Program-made: the position numbers and the translations under genes | Notes under the pieces: model-generated | The model's input: the letters and a program-made list of their open reading frames with translations, nothing else | The model's database searches: none | What the model was told of the DNA's origin: nothing | Assembly: GCA_001897745.1 (NCBI GenBank) | Contig: MKUH01000022.1 | Coordinates: 1-64,000, forward strand | Direction of reading: 5' to 3' | Source of the DNA: Candidatus Accumulibacter sp. 66-26 | Lineage (GTDB): Bacteria; Pseudomonadota; Gammaproteobacteria; Burkholderiales; Rhodocyclaceae | DNA: 64,000 nt | Shown: positions 29,481 to 41,607 of the stretch, piece by piece | How positions within the stretch are numbered: position 1 is the first letter of the stretch | Layout: every line of letters starts with the position of its first letter

Positions 29481-30515
29481 TTAGAAGAAGTCCGCCTCGG
29501 TGTGCAGCATCTTCTTCGGCAGCTTGCCGCACTCGATCAGCTTTTCGTAGCAGAACACCTGGTTGCGGCCGTTGTCCTTGGCGAAGTAGAGCGCCTCGTC
29601 GGCGTGGCCGAGCACCGCGTTGGGCGTGTCCTGCGGGTGGATCACGGCGAAGCCGACCGACGCCGTGATCTGGTCGACCTGCGGGAAGATGTGTTCGGCA
29701 ACTTTCTGGCGGAAGCGTTCGAGCGTGCCGAGCGCGTTTTCGTAGCTGACGCCGCGCAGCAGGACCACGAATTCCTCGCCGCCGAAGCGGAACAGCTTGT
29801 CGTGCTGGCGGAAGGCGCGGCGCATCAGGTTGGCGATCAGGATCAGCACCTCGTCGCCGTAGAGGTGGCCGAAGTGGTCGTTGATCCGCTTGAAGTGGTC
29901 GATGTCGATGATCGCCAGCCAGTTTTCCTCGCCGCTGCCACCGCTGCCGCGCCGCTCGTTCTCCCGCCCGTTGTCGCGTACGCCTTCGTCCACCAGCAGG
30001 CGCGCCAGGCTGCGCTCGAAGGTCTTGCGGTTGGAGAGGCCGGTCAGCGTGTCGATCTGGCTGTCCTCGAGCAGGCTCAGGTAGTTGCGGTAGAGGCCGA
30101 GGATGCCTTCGGCGAGGTCGCGCTGCTGCGGGCTCGGCGTGTCCGGGTAGGTGATTTCGCAACAGGCGATCGGCTTGCGGTCGACGCAGATCATCAGCAG
30201 CTGGTGGCGGGCGTCCGCCGCCGCGTCGCCGGGGACCTTGTCGTTGGCGTCGATGCAGGCGGCGATGCCCGGATGGTTGAGCACCGGTTCGTAGTCGTCG
30301 TCGTGCAGCCCGTCGTGCCGGCAATGGATGCCGGTCGCGTCGCTCCACGTGGTCATCGCGATCAGCGCGTCGTCGCCCCGGTGCGCGACGTCGTAGAGGC
30401 GGATTTCCTCGATCTGCAGCAGCTCGCGCAGCGAACTGACGACGCTCTTGTCAAGCAGGGCGGTATCGCGGTGGCAGGTGATCGCTTCGACGTGTTTCAG
30501 CAGCTTCTTCGACAT
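29481..30515 (-). CDS. Diguanylate cyclase (GGEEF) with N-terminal GAF-like region
   Basis: The 344-residue soluble protein synthesises c-di-GMP. Residues about 1-150 form a GAF-like sensor region. The catalytic domain begins at DTLTGLSNRKTFE (about 155) and includes AIIDIDHFKRINDHFGHLYGDE, FRFGGEEF (signature GGEEF at 245-249) and the inhibitory-site RxxD (R236-D239) five residues before it, so product inhibition is expected. A low-complexity insert (DNGRENERRGSGGSGEE) lies inside the domain near 181-197. No signal peptide or membrane helix. It is convergent with the ParA-like gene and divergent from the tandem-receiver gene. Confidence 0.93.
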   Translation of the reverse strand: MSKKLLKHVEAITCHRDTALLDKSVVSSLRELLQIEEIRLYDVAHRGDDALIAMTTWSDATGIHCRHDGLHDDDYEPVLNHPGIAACIDANDKVPGDAAADARHQLLMICVDRKPIACCEITYPDTPSPQQRDLAEGILGLYRNYLSLLEDSQIDTLTGLSNRKTFERSLARLLVDEGVRDNGRENERRGSGGSGEENWLAIIDIDHFKRINDHFGHLYGDEVLILIANLMRRAFRQHDKLFRFGGEEFVVLLRGVSYENALGTLERFRQKVAEHIFPQVDQITASVGFAVIHPQDTPNAVLGHADEALYFAKDNGRNQVFCYEKLIECGKLPKKMLHTEADFF

Positions 30516-30576
30516 GGCGTTTAATGCGGGGCGGGAAAGTACCTACTCTATGCTAATCGCCATAGTGCGGCAATCT

Positions 30577-30610
30577 GGCCGCACCGCCCGCCGGCAGGGC
30601 GGTGCGGGCC
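30577..30610. repeat. GC-rich hairpin in divergent promoter region
   Basis: A perfect 11-bp inverted repeat (CCGCACCGCCC / GGGCGGTGCGG, loop of 7) extends to 13 bp with one bulge. It lies in the gap between the divergent diguanylate cyclase and tandem-receiver genes. Being upstream of both genes, it cannot terminate either; an operator or leader structure is possible. Confidence 0.5.
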
Positions 30611-30698
30611 GTTCGCCGGCTTTTGCTTTGTCCGGGCGGCAGGTATAGTCCGGGCAATATTGGCGGCGCAGCGCCGCGGCGATTCCGGAGAACGAAGC

Positions 30699-31496
30699 AT
30701 GAGCGCTTCCAGCAGCATCGACGTCATCCTCGTCGAACCCTCGCATATGCAGCAGCGCATCATCGGCGACGAGCTGCAGAGGCTGGGCGTGAGCCGGATC
30801 CGCACGCTCGCCGGCGGCGCCGAGGCGCTTGCCGCGATGCGCGCCGAAACGCCGGCGCTGGTGCTCAGCGCCATGTATCTGCCCGACATGTCGGGAACCG
30901 ATCTGGTGCTCGCCATGCGCGCCGACGAACGCCTGGCCGGCATCGCCTTCATCCTGGTGTCCAGCGAAACGCGGCCGCAGGTGCTCGACCAGATCCGCCA
31001 GTCGGGCGCCTGCGCGATCCTGCCCAAGCCCTTCACGCGCGCCCAGCTCGACCGTGCGATGTGCGCCACGATCGAATACCTGGAGCCGTCGGAAACGCTC
31101 GATCTGGATGCCGAGATCGAACTCGAGGCGCTGCGCGTGATGATCGTCGACGACAGCGGCAATTCCCGGCGCTTCATCCGCCGCGTGCTGGAAAACCTCG
31201 GCATCGAGAACTTCCTCGAGGCGAGCAACGGGCGCCAGGCGATGGCCCTGCTCGGGGAAAACCTCGTCGACCTCGTGATCACCGACTACAACATGCCGGA
31301 AATGGACGGCCGCGAACTGGTCGAGCACATCCGCCTGCAGAGCTGGCAGAGCGCGGTGCCGATCCTGATGGTGACCAGCGAGCAGAACACGAACCGCCTG
31401 GCCGCGGTCGAGCAGGCCGGCGTTTCGGCGATCTGCGACAAGCCCTTCGAACCGTCTACGATCAAGGCCCTGATCGAGCGCGCGCTGGCCGGTTGA
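30699..31496 (+). CDS. Tandem receiver-domain protein (REC-REC, first degenerate)
   Basis: From the ATG at 30699 (GGAG 10 bases upstream) the product is 265 residues with two CheY-like domains and no output domain. The first (about 7-125) has VEPSH in place of the acidic pair and LSAMYLPDMSG, where Ala replaces the phospho-acceptor Asp, although KPF is kept. The second (about 142-260) has IVDDSGNSR, the phospho-acceptor in LVITDYNMPEMDG, VTSEQ and the conserved Lys in CDKPFEP, so it should be active. It may act as a phospho-relay or a single-domain output like CheY. It lies 183 bases from the diguanylate cyclase, divergently. Confidence 0.9.
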   Translation: MSASSSIDVILVEPSHMQQRIIGDELQRLGVSRIRTLAGGAEALAAMRAETPALVLSAMYLPDMSGTDLVLAMRADERLAGIAFILVSSETRPQVLDQIRQSGACAILPKPFTRAQLDRAMCATIEYLEPSETLDLDAEIELEALRVMIVDDSGNSRRFIRRVLENLGIENFLEASNGRQAMALLGENLVDLVITDYNMPEMDGRELVEHIRLQSWQSAVPILMVTSEQNTNRLAAVEQAGVSAICDKPFEPSTIKALIERALAG

Positions 31497-31554
31497 GCGT
31501 CCGGCCGATCCGCCGAAGCGGCGTCTTCGACGCCGCCCGGGAGGCCGCGTCGGG

Positions 31555-31560
31555 TAAAAT
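31555..31560 (+). promoter_or_regulatory. Candidate -10 box (TAAAAT) for dnaE
   Basis: TAAAAT ends 6 bases before the dnaE ATG, predicting transcription from about the A of the start codon, a leaderless or near-leaderless mRNA. The same arrangement is seen at tsaD (4105-4110). No good -35 is seen at 17 bases. Confidence 0.4.
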
Positions 31561-31566
31561 GACGCG

Positions 31567-35070
<3,504 letters not shown>

Positions 35071-35087
35071 ACTTGGAAAAAGCAGTT

Positions 35088-35244
35088 AACCACGAAGAAC
35101 ACGAAGAGCACGAAGAAGAGCATGACCGAAGGAAATCCCCGGGGGACAAAGAAAAACCAGGGCTTGAAGTGCCCAGCCCGATTACCCGATGGGGGAATCG
35201 GGTTCGTGTTTCATCTCTGAATTTCTTCGTGCTCTTCGCGGTTT
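35088..35244. repeat. MITE-like element with ACGAAGA(A/G)C repeats
   Basis: About 157 bases between dnaE and the small lipoprotein gene are bounded by imperfect inverted ends. The left end begins AACCACGAAGAACACGAAGA and the right end, read on the minus strand, is AACCGCGAAGAGCACGAAGA. The left arm holds tandem 9-base units (ACGAAGAAC, ACGAAGAGC, ACGAAGAAG), which read as NHEEHEEHEE if translated. This kind of short non-coding repeat recurs in many unrelated bacterial genomes. A CCCGAT...ATCGGG hairpin lies inside. It has lower GC than the neighbours. Confidence 0.75.
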
Positions 35245-35286
35245 GAACCAGGTTTTTAGGCTGAAACATCACTCCAGGAGACCCCG

Positions 35287-35544
35287 ATGTCCTTCCGTTC
35301 CGCCGTCCTTGCCTGCAGCGCGCTGTGGCTCGCCGCCTGCGGCAGCCCGCTCAGCATGGAGAACTACAACAAGCTCAAGGTCGGACAGTCCTTCGACGAG
35401 GTGAAGCAGGTCATCGGCGAACCGGCGCGCTGCGATGAGACGCTGGGCGTGCGCAGCTGCCAGTGGGGCGACGAGCAGCGCGGCATCAGCGTCAACTTCG
35501 TCGGCGGCCAGGTGCTGCTGCTCTCGGCGAAGAACCTCAAATGA
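35287..35544 (+). CDS. Small lipoprotein, BamE/SmpA-like fold
   Basis: The 85-residue protein has a lipoprotein signal with lipobox LAAC (lipidated Cys near 18) and a short domain: MENYNKLKVGQSFDEVKQVIGEP, then SCQWGDEQRGISVNFVGGQV. The NKLKxGMxxxEVxxxxGxP pattern is typical of BamE/SmpA/OmlA-like and DUF3862 lipoproteins. At this size it is not full BamE. Its exact role is unknown. The ATG follows a CAGGAG site. It overlaps the next gene by 4 bases (ATGA). Confidence 0.85.
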   Translation: MSFRSAVLACSALWLAACGSPLSMENYNKLKVGQSFDEVKQVIGEPARCDETLGVRSCQWGDEQRGISVNFVGGQVLLLSAKNLK

Positions 35545-36029
35545 GCGCGCCGCTGATCGTCGACCAGGCGCTGCTCGACGGACTCAGCGTCGACGCCGCG
35601 GTCAGCCCGCGCCGGCGCAAGAACCGCAATTTCCACGCGCACGACGCCGACGCCGCTCATCGCCTGCTCAACGCCATCGAACCGGGCTCCTACGTTGCGC
35701 CGCACCAGCACCTTGACCCGGCCAAGGACGAGACGATGATCGTCGTGCGCGGCCGGCTTGGCGTCGTGTTCTTCGACGCCGACGGCGGCGTCACGCAGAC
35801 CGTCGTGCTGGGTCCCGACGGCGCCGCGTGCGGCGTGAATATTCCGCACGGCGTCTTCCACAGCGTGCTCGCCTGCCAGCCGGGAACCGTCTTCTTCGAG
35901 GCCAAGGCCGGCCCCTACCTGCCGCTCGGCGAGGCCGAGCGCGCCGCGTGGGCGCCGCTCGAGGGCGACGCCGGTGCGGCGGCCTACGCCGAATCGCTGC
36001 GCCGGCTGTTCGGCAGCTTCGCCGACTGA
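35541..36029 (+). CDS. WbuC-type cupin protein
   Basis: The 162-residue protein is a cupin of the WbuC family, small cupin-fold metalloproteins often found in or near polysaccharide clusters. Characteristic parts are SPRRRKNRNFHAHDADAAHRLLNAIEPGSYVAPHQHLDPAKDETMIVVRG as the start and first cupin motif, with His residues as likely metal ligands and Glu in DETMIV, then IPHGVFHSVLA and FFEAKAGPYLPL as the second. The ATG overlaps the lipoprotein stop. No other polysaccharide genes are present, so its role here is not clear. Confidence 0.88.
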   Translation: MSAPLIVDQALLDGLSVDAAVSPRRRKNRNFHAHDADAAHRLLNAIEPGSYVAPHQHLDPAKDETMIVVRGRLGVVFFDADGGVTQTVVLGPDGAACGVNIPHGVFHSVLACQPGTVFFEAKAGPYLPLGEAERAAWAPLEGDAGAAAYAESLRRLFGSFAD

Positions 36030-36046
36030 TTTCCCGCGTGCCAAAG

Positions 36047-36079
36047 AAAAGCCCCGCCGGTCGTCCGGCGGGGCTTTTT
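36047..36079. terminator. Bidirectional intrinsic terminator
   Basis: A 10-bp perfect stem (GCCCCGCCGG / CCGGCGGGGC) with loop TCGT is flanked by A-tracts and T-tracts (AAAA before, TTTTTC after). It serves the convergent cupin and peroxiredoxin genes. Confidence 0.9.
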
Positions 36080-36118
36080 CGTTGCGGGGCGGAGCGGTCC
36101 GCCCCGGCGCCCGTCGTC

Positions 36119-36721
36119 TTACAGCTCGGCGGCGTGCGCAGCCAGGTATTCGGCGACGCCGGCGGTCGACGCCTTCATCCCGGCCTTGCCCTTGTTCCAG
36201 CCGGCCGGACAGACTTCGCCGTGCTCTTCGGTGAATTGCAGGGCGTCGACCATGCGCAGCATTTCGTCGACGTTGCGGCCGAGCGGCAGGTCGTTGACCA
36301 CCTGGTGGCGCACGACGCCGTTCTTGTCGATCAGGAAGGAACCGCGGAAGGCGACGCCGGCGGCGCCGAACTCGACGTCGTAGGCGCGGCAGATTTCATG
36401 CTTCACGTCGGCGATCAGCGGGTACTGCACCTGGCCGATGCCGCCCTTGTCGACCGGGGTGTTCTTCCAGGCGAGGTGGGTGAACTGCGAATCGATCGAG
36501 ACGCCGATCACTTCGACGCCGCGCTGCTTGAACTCGGCCAGGCGGTGGTCGAAGGCGATCAGTTCGGACGGGCAGACGAAGGTGAAGTCGAGCGGGTAGA
36601 AGAAGACGACCGCGTACTTGCCCTTGGTCTGCTCGGAGAATTTGTAGTCCTTGATTTCGTTGTTGCCGAAAACGGCGCTTGCGGTGAAGTCGGGGGCTTG
36701 CTTGCCGACGAGAACGGCCAT
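36119..36721 (-). CDS. 2-Cys peroxiredoxin (AhpC/Prx1 type)
   Basis: The 200-residue protein reduces hydrogen peroxide and organic peroxides. The peroxidatic Cys is C50 (YPLDFTFVCPSE) and the resolving Cys is C171 (GEVCPAGW), so it is a typical 2-Cys peroxiredoxin of the Prx1/AhpC class. GVSIDSQFTHLAWKNTP and FRGSFLIDKNGVVRH are also typical. The ATG at 36721 is preceded by GGAGAAA. It has its own terminator downstream. There is no adjacent ahpF, so the reductant is probably another system such as thioredoxin. Confidence 0.95.
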   Translation of the reverse strand: MAVLVGKQAPDFTASAVFGNNEIKDYKFSEQTKGKYAVVFFYPLDFTFVCPSELIAFDHRLAEFKQRGVEVIGVSIDSQFTHLAWKNTPVDKGGIGQVQYPLIADVKHEICRAYDVEFGAAGVAFRGSFLIDKNGVVRHQVVNDLPLGRNVDEMLRMVDALQFTEEHGEVCPAGWNKGKAGMKASTAGVAEYLAAHAAEL

Positions 36722-36837
36722 GGTTTTCTCCTTGGGATCTGCGGTTTGTCGATGGGGGAATGCGGTCGGCGGGAACGTTGCCCGCCGACCTTCGATCAGG
36801 ATAGTCGCTTCGCGAAAACGGAGCAAACGCTTGCGTC

Positions 36838-37140
36838 TCAGACGGTCGGGCGCTGCTCGAAGACGCCGGGCGAGAGGTCGGCAGCCGCCGCCGCTTCGAT
36901 GTCGACGCGGTCGACGCGCGCTGCGGGCGGTCCGTGCCGGGCCCAGGCGGTGAGCGTTTCGACGGCCGCGGCCGGGCCGCTGAGCAGCGCTTCGACGCTG
37001 CCGTCCGCCCGGTTGCGCACCCAGCCGGAGAGGTCCAGCGCCTGCGCCTCGCGGCACAGCGACCAGCGGAAGCCGACGCCCTGCACGCGGCCGTGGATGC
37101 GCAGCAGGCGATGCAGGCGGCAGTACATTTCTTCAGACAT
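36838..37140 (-). CDS. Acylphosphatase
   Basis: The 100-residue protein hydrolyses acyl phosphates. It has the signature [12 protein letters not shown] with the phosphate-binding Arg, and [17 protein letters not shown] with the catalytic Asn. Length matches the family (about 90-100). The start overlaps the SulP stop by 8 bases, so it is likely co-transcribed with the transporter. A peroxiredoxin gene lies 116 bases downstream on the same strand. Confidence 0.94.
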   Translation of the reverse strand: MSEEMYCRLHRLLRIHGRVQGVGFRWSLCREAQALDLSGWVRNRADGSVEALLSGPAAAVETLTAWARHGPPAARVDRVDIEAAAAADLSPGVFEQRPTV

Positions 37141-38815
37141 CGGCGACCTCGGCCGGCGGCAGGAGTTGTTTCGCCCGCGCCAGCGCGCCGTAGAGGTCGC
37201 CGCACAGATTGTCCTCGCCGATCACCTCGCGGAAGCCGGAGCGCAGGATCAGCGAGCCGGGCTGCGCGTTGAGGTTGCACAGGAGCAGCGTCGCACCCTG
37301 CCTGGCGAGCGTCTTGTGCAGTGCTTCCATGGCTTCGAGTCCGGTGGTGTCCATATTGATCACCTGCTGCATGTCGAGCACCAGCACCTCGGGATGATTG
37401 TGGCCCGGCTCGCCGAGCGCCTCGATCTTGTGCACGGTGCCGAAGAAGAGCGAGCCGAACATCTTGTAGGCGGCGACGCGCATCGTCCCGTCCGGATTCT
37501 GGAAGGCGGGCAGGAACTGCAGTTCGTCGAGCGGCAGGCGCTCGATGCGGGTCAGGTTGGAAACGCGGTAGATGAAGAACAGGCTGGCCAGCACCATGCC
37601 GATCTCGACGGCCAGCGTCAGGTCGAAGACGACGGTGATGAGGAAGGTGGCGAGCAGGATGGTGCGGTAGTTCAGCGAGTAGCGGAAAAGTTCGCGGAAG
37701 GCGTGCCACTCGCCCATGTTGATCGCCACCATCATCAGGATGGCCGACAGCGTCGGCAGCGGGATGTCGCGGGCGAGCGGCGCGGCGACGAGCACGACGG
37801 CGAGCAGGACCAGCGAGTGGATCATGCCGGCGACCGGCGTGCGGCCGCCGGTGCGCACGTTGGTCGCCGTGCGGGCGATGGCGCCGGTCGCCGCGAAGCC
37901 GCCGAACAGGGGCGCCGCGATGTTGGCGATGCCCTGCGCGACGAGTTCCTGGTTGGGGTCGTGCTTGTCGTCGATGCTGCCGTCGGCGACGCGCGCCGAG
38001 AGCAGCGATTCGATGGCGCCGAGCAGGGCGATGGTGATCGCCGGCGCGATCAGGTAGCGCAGCGATTCGAGCGAGAGCGCGGGCAGCGCGATGGCGGGCA
38101 GGCCCTGCGGGATGCCGCCGAAGCGGCTGCCGATGGTTTCCACCGGGAAGGCGAACAGGGTCTGCGCCAGCGTGCCGCCGACGAGCACGGCGAGCGGGCC
38201 GGGGATCAGGCGCAGCAGCGGCCAGCGGTGCACGACCGCCCGGTTCCACGAGAACAGGAAGAGCAGCGAGACGGCGGCGAAGGCGAAGGTCGGCCAGTGC
38301 AGCGTGTGGGCGTGCGCGCTGAGCACCTTGATCTTGGCGAAGAAGTCGGCCGGCACCTCGGCGATCTGCAGGCCGAAGAAGTCCTTCAACTGGCTCATGA
38401 AGATGACGACGGCGATGCCGTTGGTGAAGCCGATGACGACCGAGATCGGGATGAAGCGGATCAGCTGGCCGAGGCGCGCCAGGCCCATGGCGAGCAGCAG
38501 AACGCCGGCGAGCATGGTGGCGACGAGCAGGTTCTGCACGCCGTAGCCGGCGACGATGCCGTAGATGATCGGGATGAAGGCGCCGGTCGGTCCGCCGATC
38601 TGCACGCGCGAGCCGCCGAAGGCGGCGATCAGGAAGCCGGCGACGATCGCCGTCCAGATGCCGGCCGTCGGACTCATGCCGGATGCGATGGAAAACGCCA
38701 TGGCCAGCGGCAGGGCGAGGACGCCGACCGTGATGCCGGCCGACAGGTCCTTGCCGAATTGCGCCTTGCCGTAGCCGGGCAGGCAGTCGAGCAGCTTGGG
38801 ACGGAAGGCGCTCAT
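37133..38815 (-). CDS. SulP-family anion transporter
   Basis: The 560-residue inner-membrane protein belongs to the SulP/SLC26 family (sulfate, bicarbonate and related anions). About 12 membrane helices cover residues 20-430, with the family segment [32 protein letters not shown] near the N-terminus. A C-terminal STAS domain follows (about 440-550, [21 protein letters not shown]). The substrate cannot be told from sequence: no cys genes or carbonic anhydrase are adjacent. It overlaps the acylphosphatase gene by 8 bases. Confidence 0.92.
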   Translation of the reverse strand: MSAFRPKLLDCLPGYGKAQFGKDLSAGITVGVLALPLAMAFSIASGMSPTAGIWTAIVAGFLIAAFGGSRVQIGGPTGAFIPIIYGIVAGYGVQNLLVATMLAGVLLLAMGLARLGQLIRFIPISVVIGFTNGIAVVIFMSQLKDFFGLQIAEVPADFFAKIKVLSAHAHTLHWPTFAFAAVSLLFLFSWNRAVVHRWPLLRLIPGPLAVLVGGTLAQTLFAFPVETIGSRFGGIPQGLPAIALPALSLESLRYLIAPAITIALLGAIESLLSARVADGSIDDKHDPNQELVAQGIANIAAPLFGGFAATGAIARTATNVRTGGRTPVAGMIHSLVLLAVVLVAAPLARDIPLPTLSAILMMVAINMGEWHAFRELFRYSLNYRTILLATFLITVVFDLTLAVEIGMVLASLFFIYRVSNLTRIERLPLDELQFLPAFQNPDGTMRVAAYKMFGSLFFGTVHKIEALGEPGHNHPEVLVLDMQQVINMDTTGLEAMEALHKTLARQGATLLLCNLNAQPGSLILRSGFREVIGEDNLCGDLYGALARAKQLLPPAEVADV

Positions 38816-38935
38816 CCCCGGAAAGCGCCCGGCGGGCGGCGGGCGGGGCGAGCGGTAGCGAGGCGGGTGAAGGTCGGCGGCATGGGCGTCAGACGCGCAA
38901 AAGCACCAAGCTAGAGCGCGAAGCTGACGTGGAGC

Positions 38936-39226
38936 TTACTGTGCGCCGGCGTCCCCGTTCTTGCCGTCGGCATCGCCGTCCGCGACGGGCTGCGGCTGCT
39001 TGATCAGCTCGCGCACGATCTGCGCCGCGGCCCAGAGCATCAGCGCGATGCCGCCGAGCAGCACGAGCACGGCCTGCGCCGTGCCGCTCGGGAAGTCGCG
39101 GAAGAACAGCGTCTGGCCGCGCGCCAGCCAGGTGGCGCCGGTCGCGAAGGCGATCATGCCGACGACGTCGAAGATGGCGTAGAAGAGGACCTTCAGCGTC
39201 AGGCGGGGGCGTTGCATTTTGCGCAT
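38936..39226 (-). CDS. Small two-helix membrane protein
   Basis: This 96-residue protein has two predicted membrane helices (about 13-34 and 47-70) and a hydrophilic, acidic C-terminal tail (PVADGDADGKNGDAG). I do not recognise a named family. The start is basic (MRKMQRPRLTLK), so the N-terminus is expected in the cytoplasm. It lies 13 bases downstream of metG on the same strand and is probably in its transcript. Confidence 0.78.
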   Translation of the reverse strand: MRKMQRPRLTLKVLFYAIFDVVGMIAFATGATWLARGQTLFFRDFPSGTAQAVLVLLGGIALMLWAAAQIVRELIKQPQPVADGDADGKNGDAGAQ

Positions 39227-39239
39227 CGGAAGCCTCCGC

Positions 39240-41330
39240 CTATTTCACGCGCATGCCGGGCTGGGCGCCGGCGTCGGGCGAGAGCAGGAAGATGCCGGGC
39301 GTCTGGCCGTCCGGATCGGAGGCGGCGAGCACCATCCCTTCGCTCATGCCGAACTTCATCTTGCGCGGCGCGAGGTTGGCGACCATCACGGTCAGGCGGC
39401 CGGCGAGCTGGGCGGGATCGTAGGCGGCCTTGATGCCGGCGAAGACCTGGCGCGTGCCGAGCGGGCCGACGTCGAGCACGAGGCGGACGAGCTTGTCGGC
39501 GCCCTCGACGTGGGACGCTTCGGCGATCCTGGCGATGCGCAGGTCGACCTTCATGAAGTCGTCGATCGCGATGTGCGGATCGTCGCCGACCGCCGCTTGC
39601 GCGGTCGCGGCAGCGGCCGCCTTTTCCTGCTTCTCGGCGTGCTTCTGCGGCGCCGGTGCCGGCGCGGGGGCGAGCGAGGCGCGGTTGGCGTCGACCAGCG
39701 CGTCGACCTGTTTCTTGTCGACGCGCGTCATCAGGTGCTCGTAGGCCCGGATCGCGTGCCCGGCGGCGAGCACCGAGCCGGCGTCGTCCCAGGCGAAGGG
39801 GGCGACGTTGAGGAAGGCGGCGATCCTGTCGGCGAGCGCCGGAAGCACCGGCTTGAGCAGGACGGCGAGCTGGCGGAAGAGGTTGAGCGCGTTGGTGCAG
39901 GCGGCGTGCAGCTCGGCTTCGCGGCCTTCCTGCTTGGCCAGTTCCCACGGCTTGACGCTGTCCACGTACTGGTTGGCGAGGTCGGTCAGCGCCATGATTT
40001 CGCGTACGGCCTTGCCGAATTCGCGCGCCTCGAACAGCTCGGCGATCGCGGCGCGGCGCTCGGCGATGGTGCGGAAGGCCGGCAGCGTTTCGTCGCAGGT
40101 GCCGAGCTGGCCGTTGAAGCGCTTGGCGATGAAGCCGGCCGAGCGGCTGGCGATGTTCACGAACTTGCCGACGAGGTCGGAATTGACGCGGGCGATGAAG
40201 TCGTCGAGGTTGAGGTCGAGGTCTTCCATCGTGTTGCTCAGCTTGGCGGCGAAGTAGTAGCGCAGCCATTCCGGGTTGAGCCCCTGCGCGAGGTAGGACT
40301 CGGCGGTGATGAAGGTGCCGCGCGACTTGGACATCTTGGCGCCGTCCACGGTCAGGAAGCCGTGCGCGAAGACGTTGGTCGGCGCGCGGTAGCCGGCGTT
40401 CACCAGTTCGGCCGGCCAGAACAGCGCGTGGAAATAGAGGATGTCCTTGCCGATGAAGTGGTACAGCTCGGCCTGCGAATCGGGTTTCCAGTATTCGTCG
40501 AAGTCGAGGCCGCGCTTGGCGCACAGGTTCTTGAACGAGCCCATGTAGCCGATCGGCGCGTCGAGCCAGACGTAGAAGTACTTGCCCGGCGCGTCCGGAA
40601 TCTCGAAGCCGAAGTAGGGCGCGTCGCGCGAGATGTCCCAGTCGGTGAGCTTGTTCTCGCCTTCGCCGCCGAGCCATTCCTGCAGCTTGTTGGCGGCTTC
40701 GCTCTGCAGGCGCTGCGTCCACGCGCGCAGGAACTCCTGGCAGCGCGGGTCGGAAAGCCTGAAGAAGTAGTGTTCGGACTGGCGCAGTTCGGGCTTGGCG
40801 CCGGAGATCGCCGAGTAGGGATTCTTCAGCTCGTTCGGCGTGTAGGCGGCGCCGCAGCTCTCGCAGTTGTCGCCGTACTGGTCGGCCGTGCCGCATTTCG
40901 GGCACTCGCCCTTGATGAAGCGGTCGGGCAGGAACATTTCCTTGAGCGGGTCGTAATACTGCTCGATGGTCCGCGTCTCGATCAGGCCGGCCTGCCGCAG
41001 GCGAGCGTAGATCTCGTTGGCGCACTGCCGGGTCTCGTCCGAGTGCGTCGTGTAGTAGTTGTCGAAAGCGACGTGGAAGCCGGCGAAATCGCGCGAATGC
41101 TCCTCGTGCACGCGGGCGATCAGCGCCTCCGGCGTGATCCCTTCCTTCTCGGCGCGCAGCATGATCGGCGTGCCGTGCGTGTCGTCGGCGCACACGTACC
41201 AGCACTCGTTGCCGCGCATCTTCTGGAAACGCACCCAGATGTCGGTCTGGATGTATTCGACGAGGTGGCCGAGGTGGATGGCGCCGTTGGCGTAGGGCAG
41301 GGCGGAGGTGACGAGGATCTTGCGTGTCAT
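39240..41330 (-). CDS. metG: Methionyl-tRNA synthetase
   Basis: MetG charges tRNA(Met) for initiation and elongation. The 696-residue product has HLGH at 19-22 ([15 protein letters not shown]), a zinc-binding insert ([18 protein letters not shown], near 145-165), KMSKS at 332-336, the alpha-helical anticodon domain, an Ala/Lys-rich linker, and a C-terminal tRNA-binding (EMAP II-like) domain (about 590-696: [22 protein letters not shown]) that gives dimers. Length matches the two-domain bacterial form. It is normally divergent from apbC in betaproteobacteria; here a PEP-CTERM gene is inserted between them. Confidence 0.98.
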   Translation of the reverse strand: MTRKILVTSALPYANGAIHLGHLVEYIQTDIWVRFQKMRGNECWYVCADDTHGTPIMLRAEKEGITPEALIARVHEEHSRDFAGFHVAFDNYYTTHSDETRQCANEIYARLRQAGLIETRTIEQYYDPLKEMFLPDRFIKGECPKCGTADQYGDNCESCGAAYTPNELKNPYSAISGAKPELRQSEHYFFRLSDPRCQEFLRAWTQRLQSEAANKLQEWLGGEGENKLTDWDISRDAPYFGFEIPDAPGKYFYVWLDAPIGYMGSFKNLCAKRGLDFDEYWKPDSQAELYHFIGKDILYFHALFWPAELVNAGYRAPTNVFAHGFLTVDGAKMSKSRGTFITAESYLAQGLNPEWLRYYFAAKLSNTMEDLDLNLDDFIARVNSDLVGKFVNIASRSAGFIAKRFNGQLGTCDETLPAFRTIAERRAAIAELFEAREFGKAVREIMALTDLANQYVDSVKPWELAKQEGREAELHAACTNALNLFRQLAVLLKPVLPALADRIAAFLNVAPFAWDDAGSVLAAGHAIRAYEHLMTRVDKKQVDALVDANRASLAPAPAPAPQKHAEKQEKAAAAATAQAAVGDDPHIAIDDFMKVDLRIARIAEASHVEGADKLVRLVLDVGPLGTRQVFAGIKAAYDPAQLAGRLTVMVANLAPRKMKFGMSEGMVLAASDPDGQTPGIFLLSPDAGAQPGMRVK

Positions 41331-41555
41331 GGGGCGGGCCGGGAAATTCCAGGGTTCGGGGTGAAGGATCGGGCGCTGGCCGGGCGCTGGCGCCCGCGCA
41401 ATCGCTCATTCTAGCAAAATGAACGGGGCGGCCGCGCCTTGCCGCCATGCCGCAGTGCGCGTACCTGTCCGACGGTGTCGAAACAATTTACATGTGTCAT
41501 CGAAGTTACGTAGTTATTTTCTGGATTTTCATTAAAAACATTGGTTTGCGTTCGC

Positions 41556-41571
41556 TGGCACGCTTGCTGCT
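41556..41571 (+). promoter_or_regulatory. Sigma-54 promoter (-24/-12) of the PEP-CTERM gene
   Basis: TGGCACGCTTGCTGCT matches the sigma-54 consensus TGGCACG-N4-TTGCT with one mismatch, and GG (41557-41558) to GC (41569-41570) has the exact 10-base spacing. Predicted transcription starts near 41582, 26 bases before the ATG at 41608. The AT-rich upstream sequence (41490-41550) could hold an enhancer site. Sigma-54 control of PEP-CTERM genes through PrsK/PrsR is established in related bacteria. Confidence 0.85.
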
Positions 41572-41607
41572 GAACGTGGGGCGTGAATGGCCAATGAGGA
41601 CTCGATC

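Noticed and set aside
35828-38914. 1028-residue plus-strand open frame
   Set aside because: It runs antisense through peroxiredoxin, acylphosphatase and SulP, all of which have clear catalytic or family motifs.
41587-41607. Upstream ATG for the PEP-CTERM gene
   Set aside because: It lies about 5 bases from the predicted sigma-54 transcription start; the ATG at 41608 has a ribosome site and begins the signal peptide.
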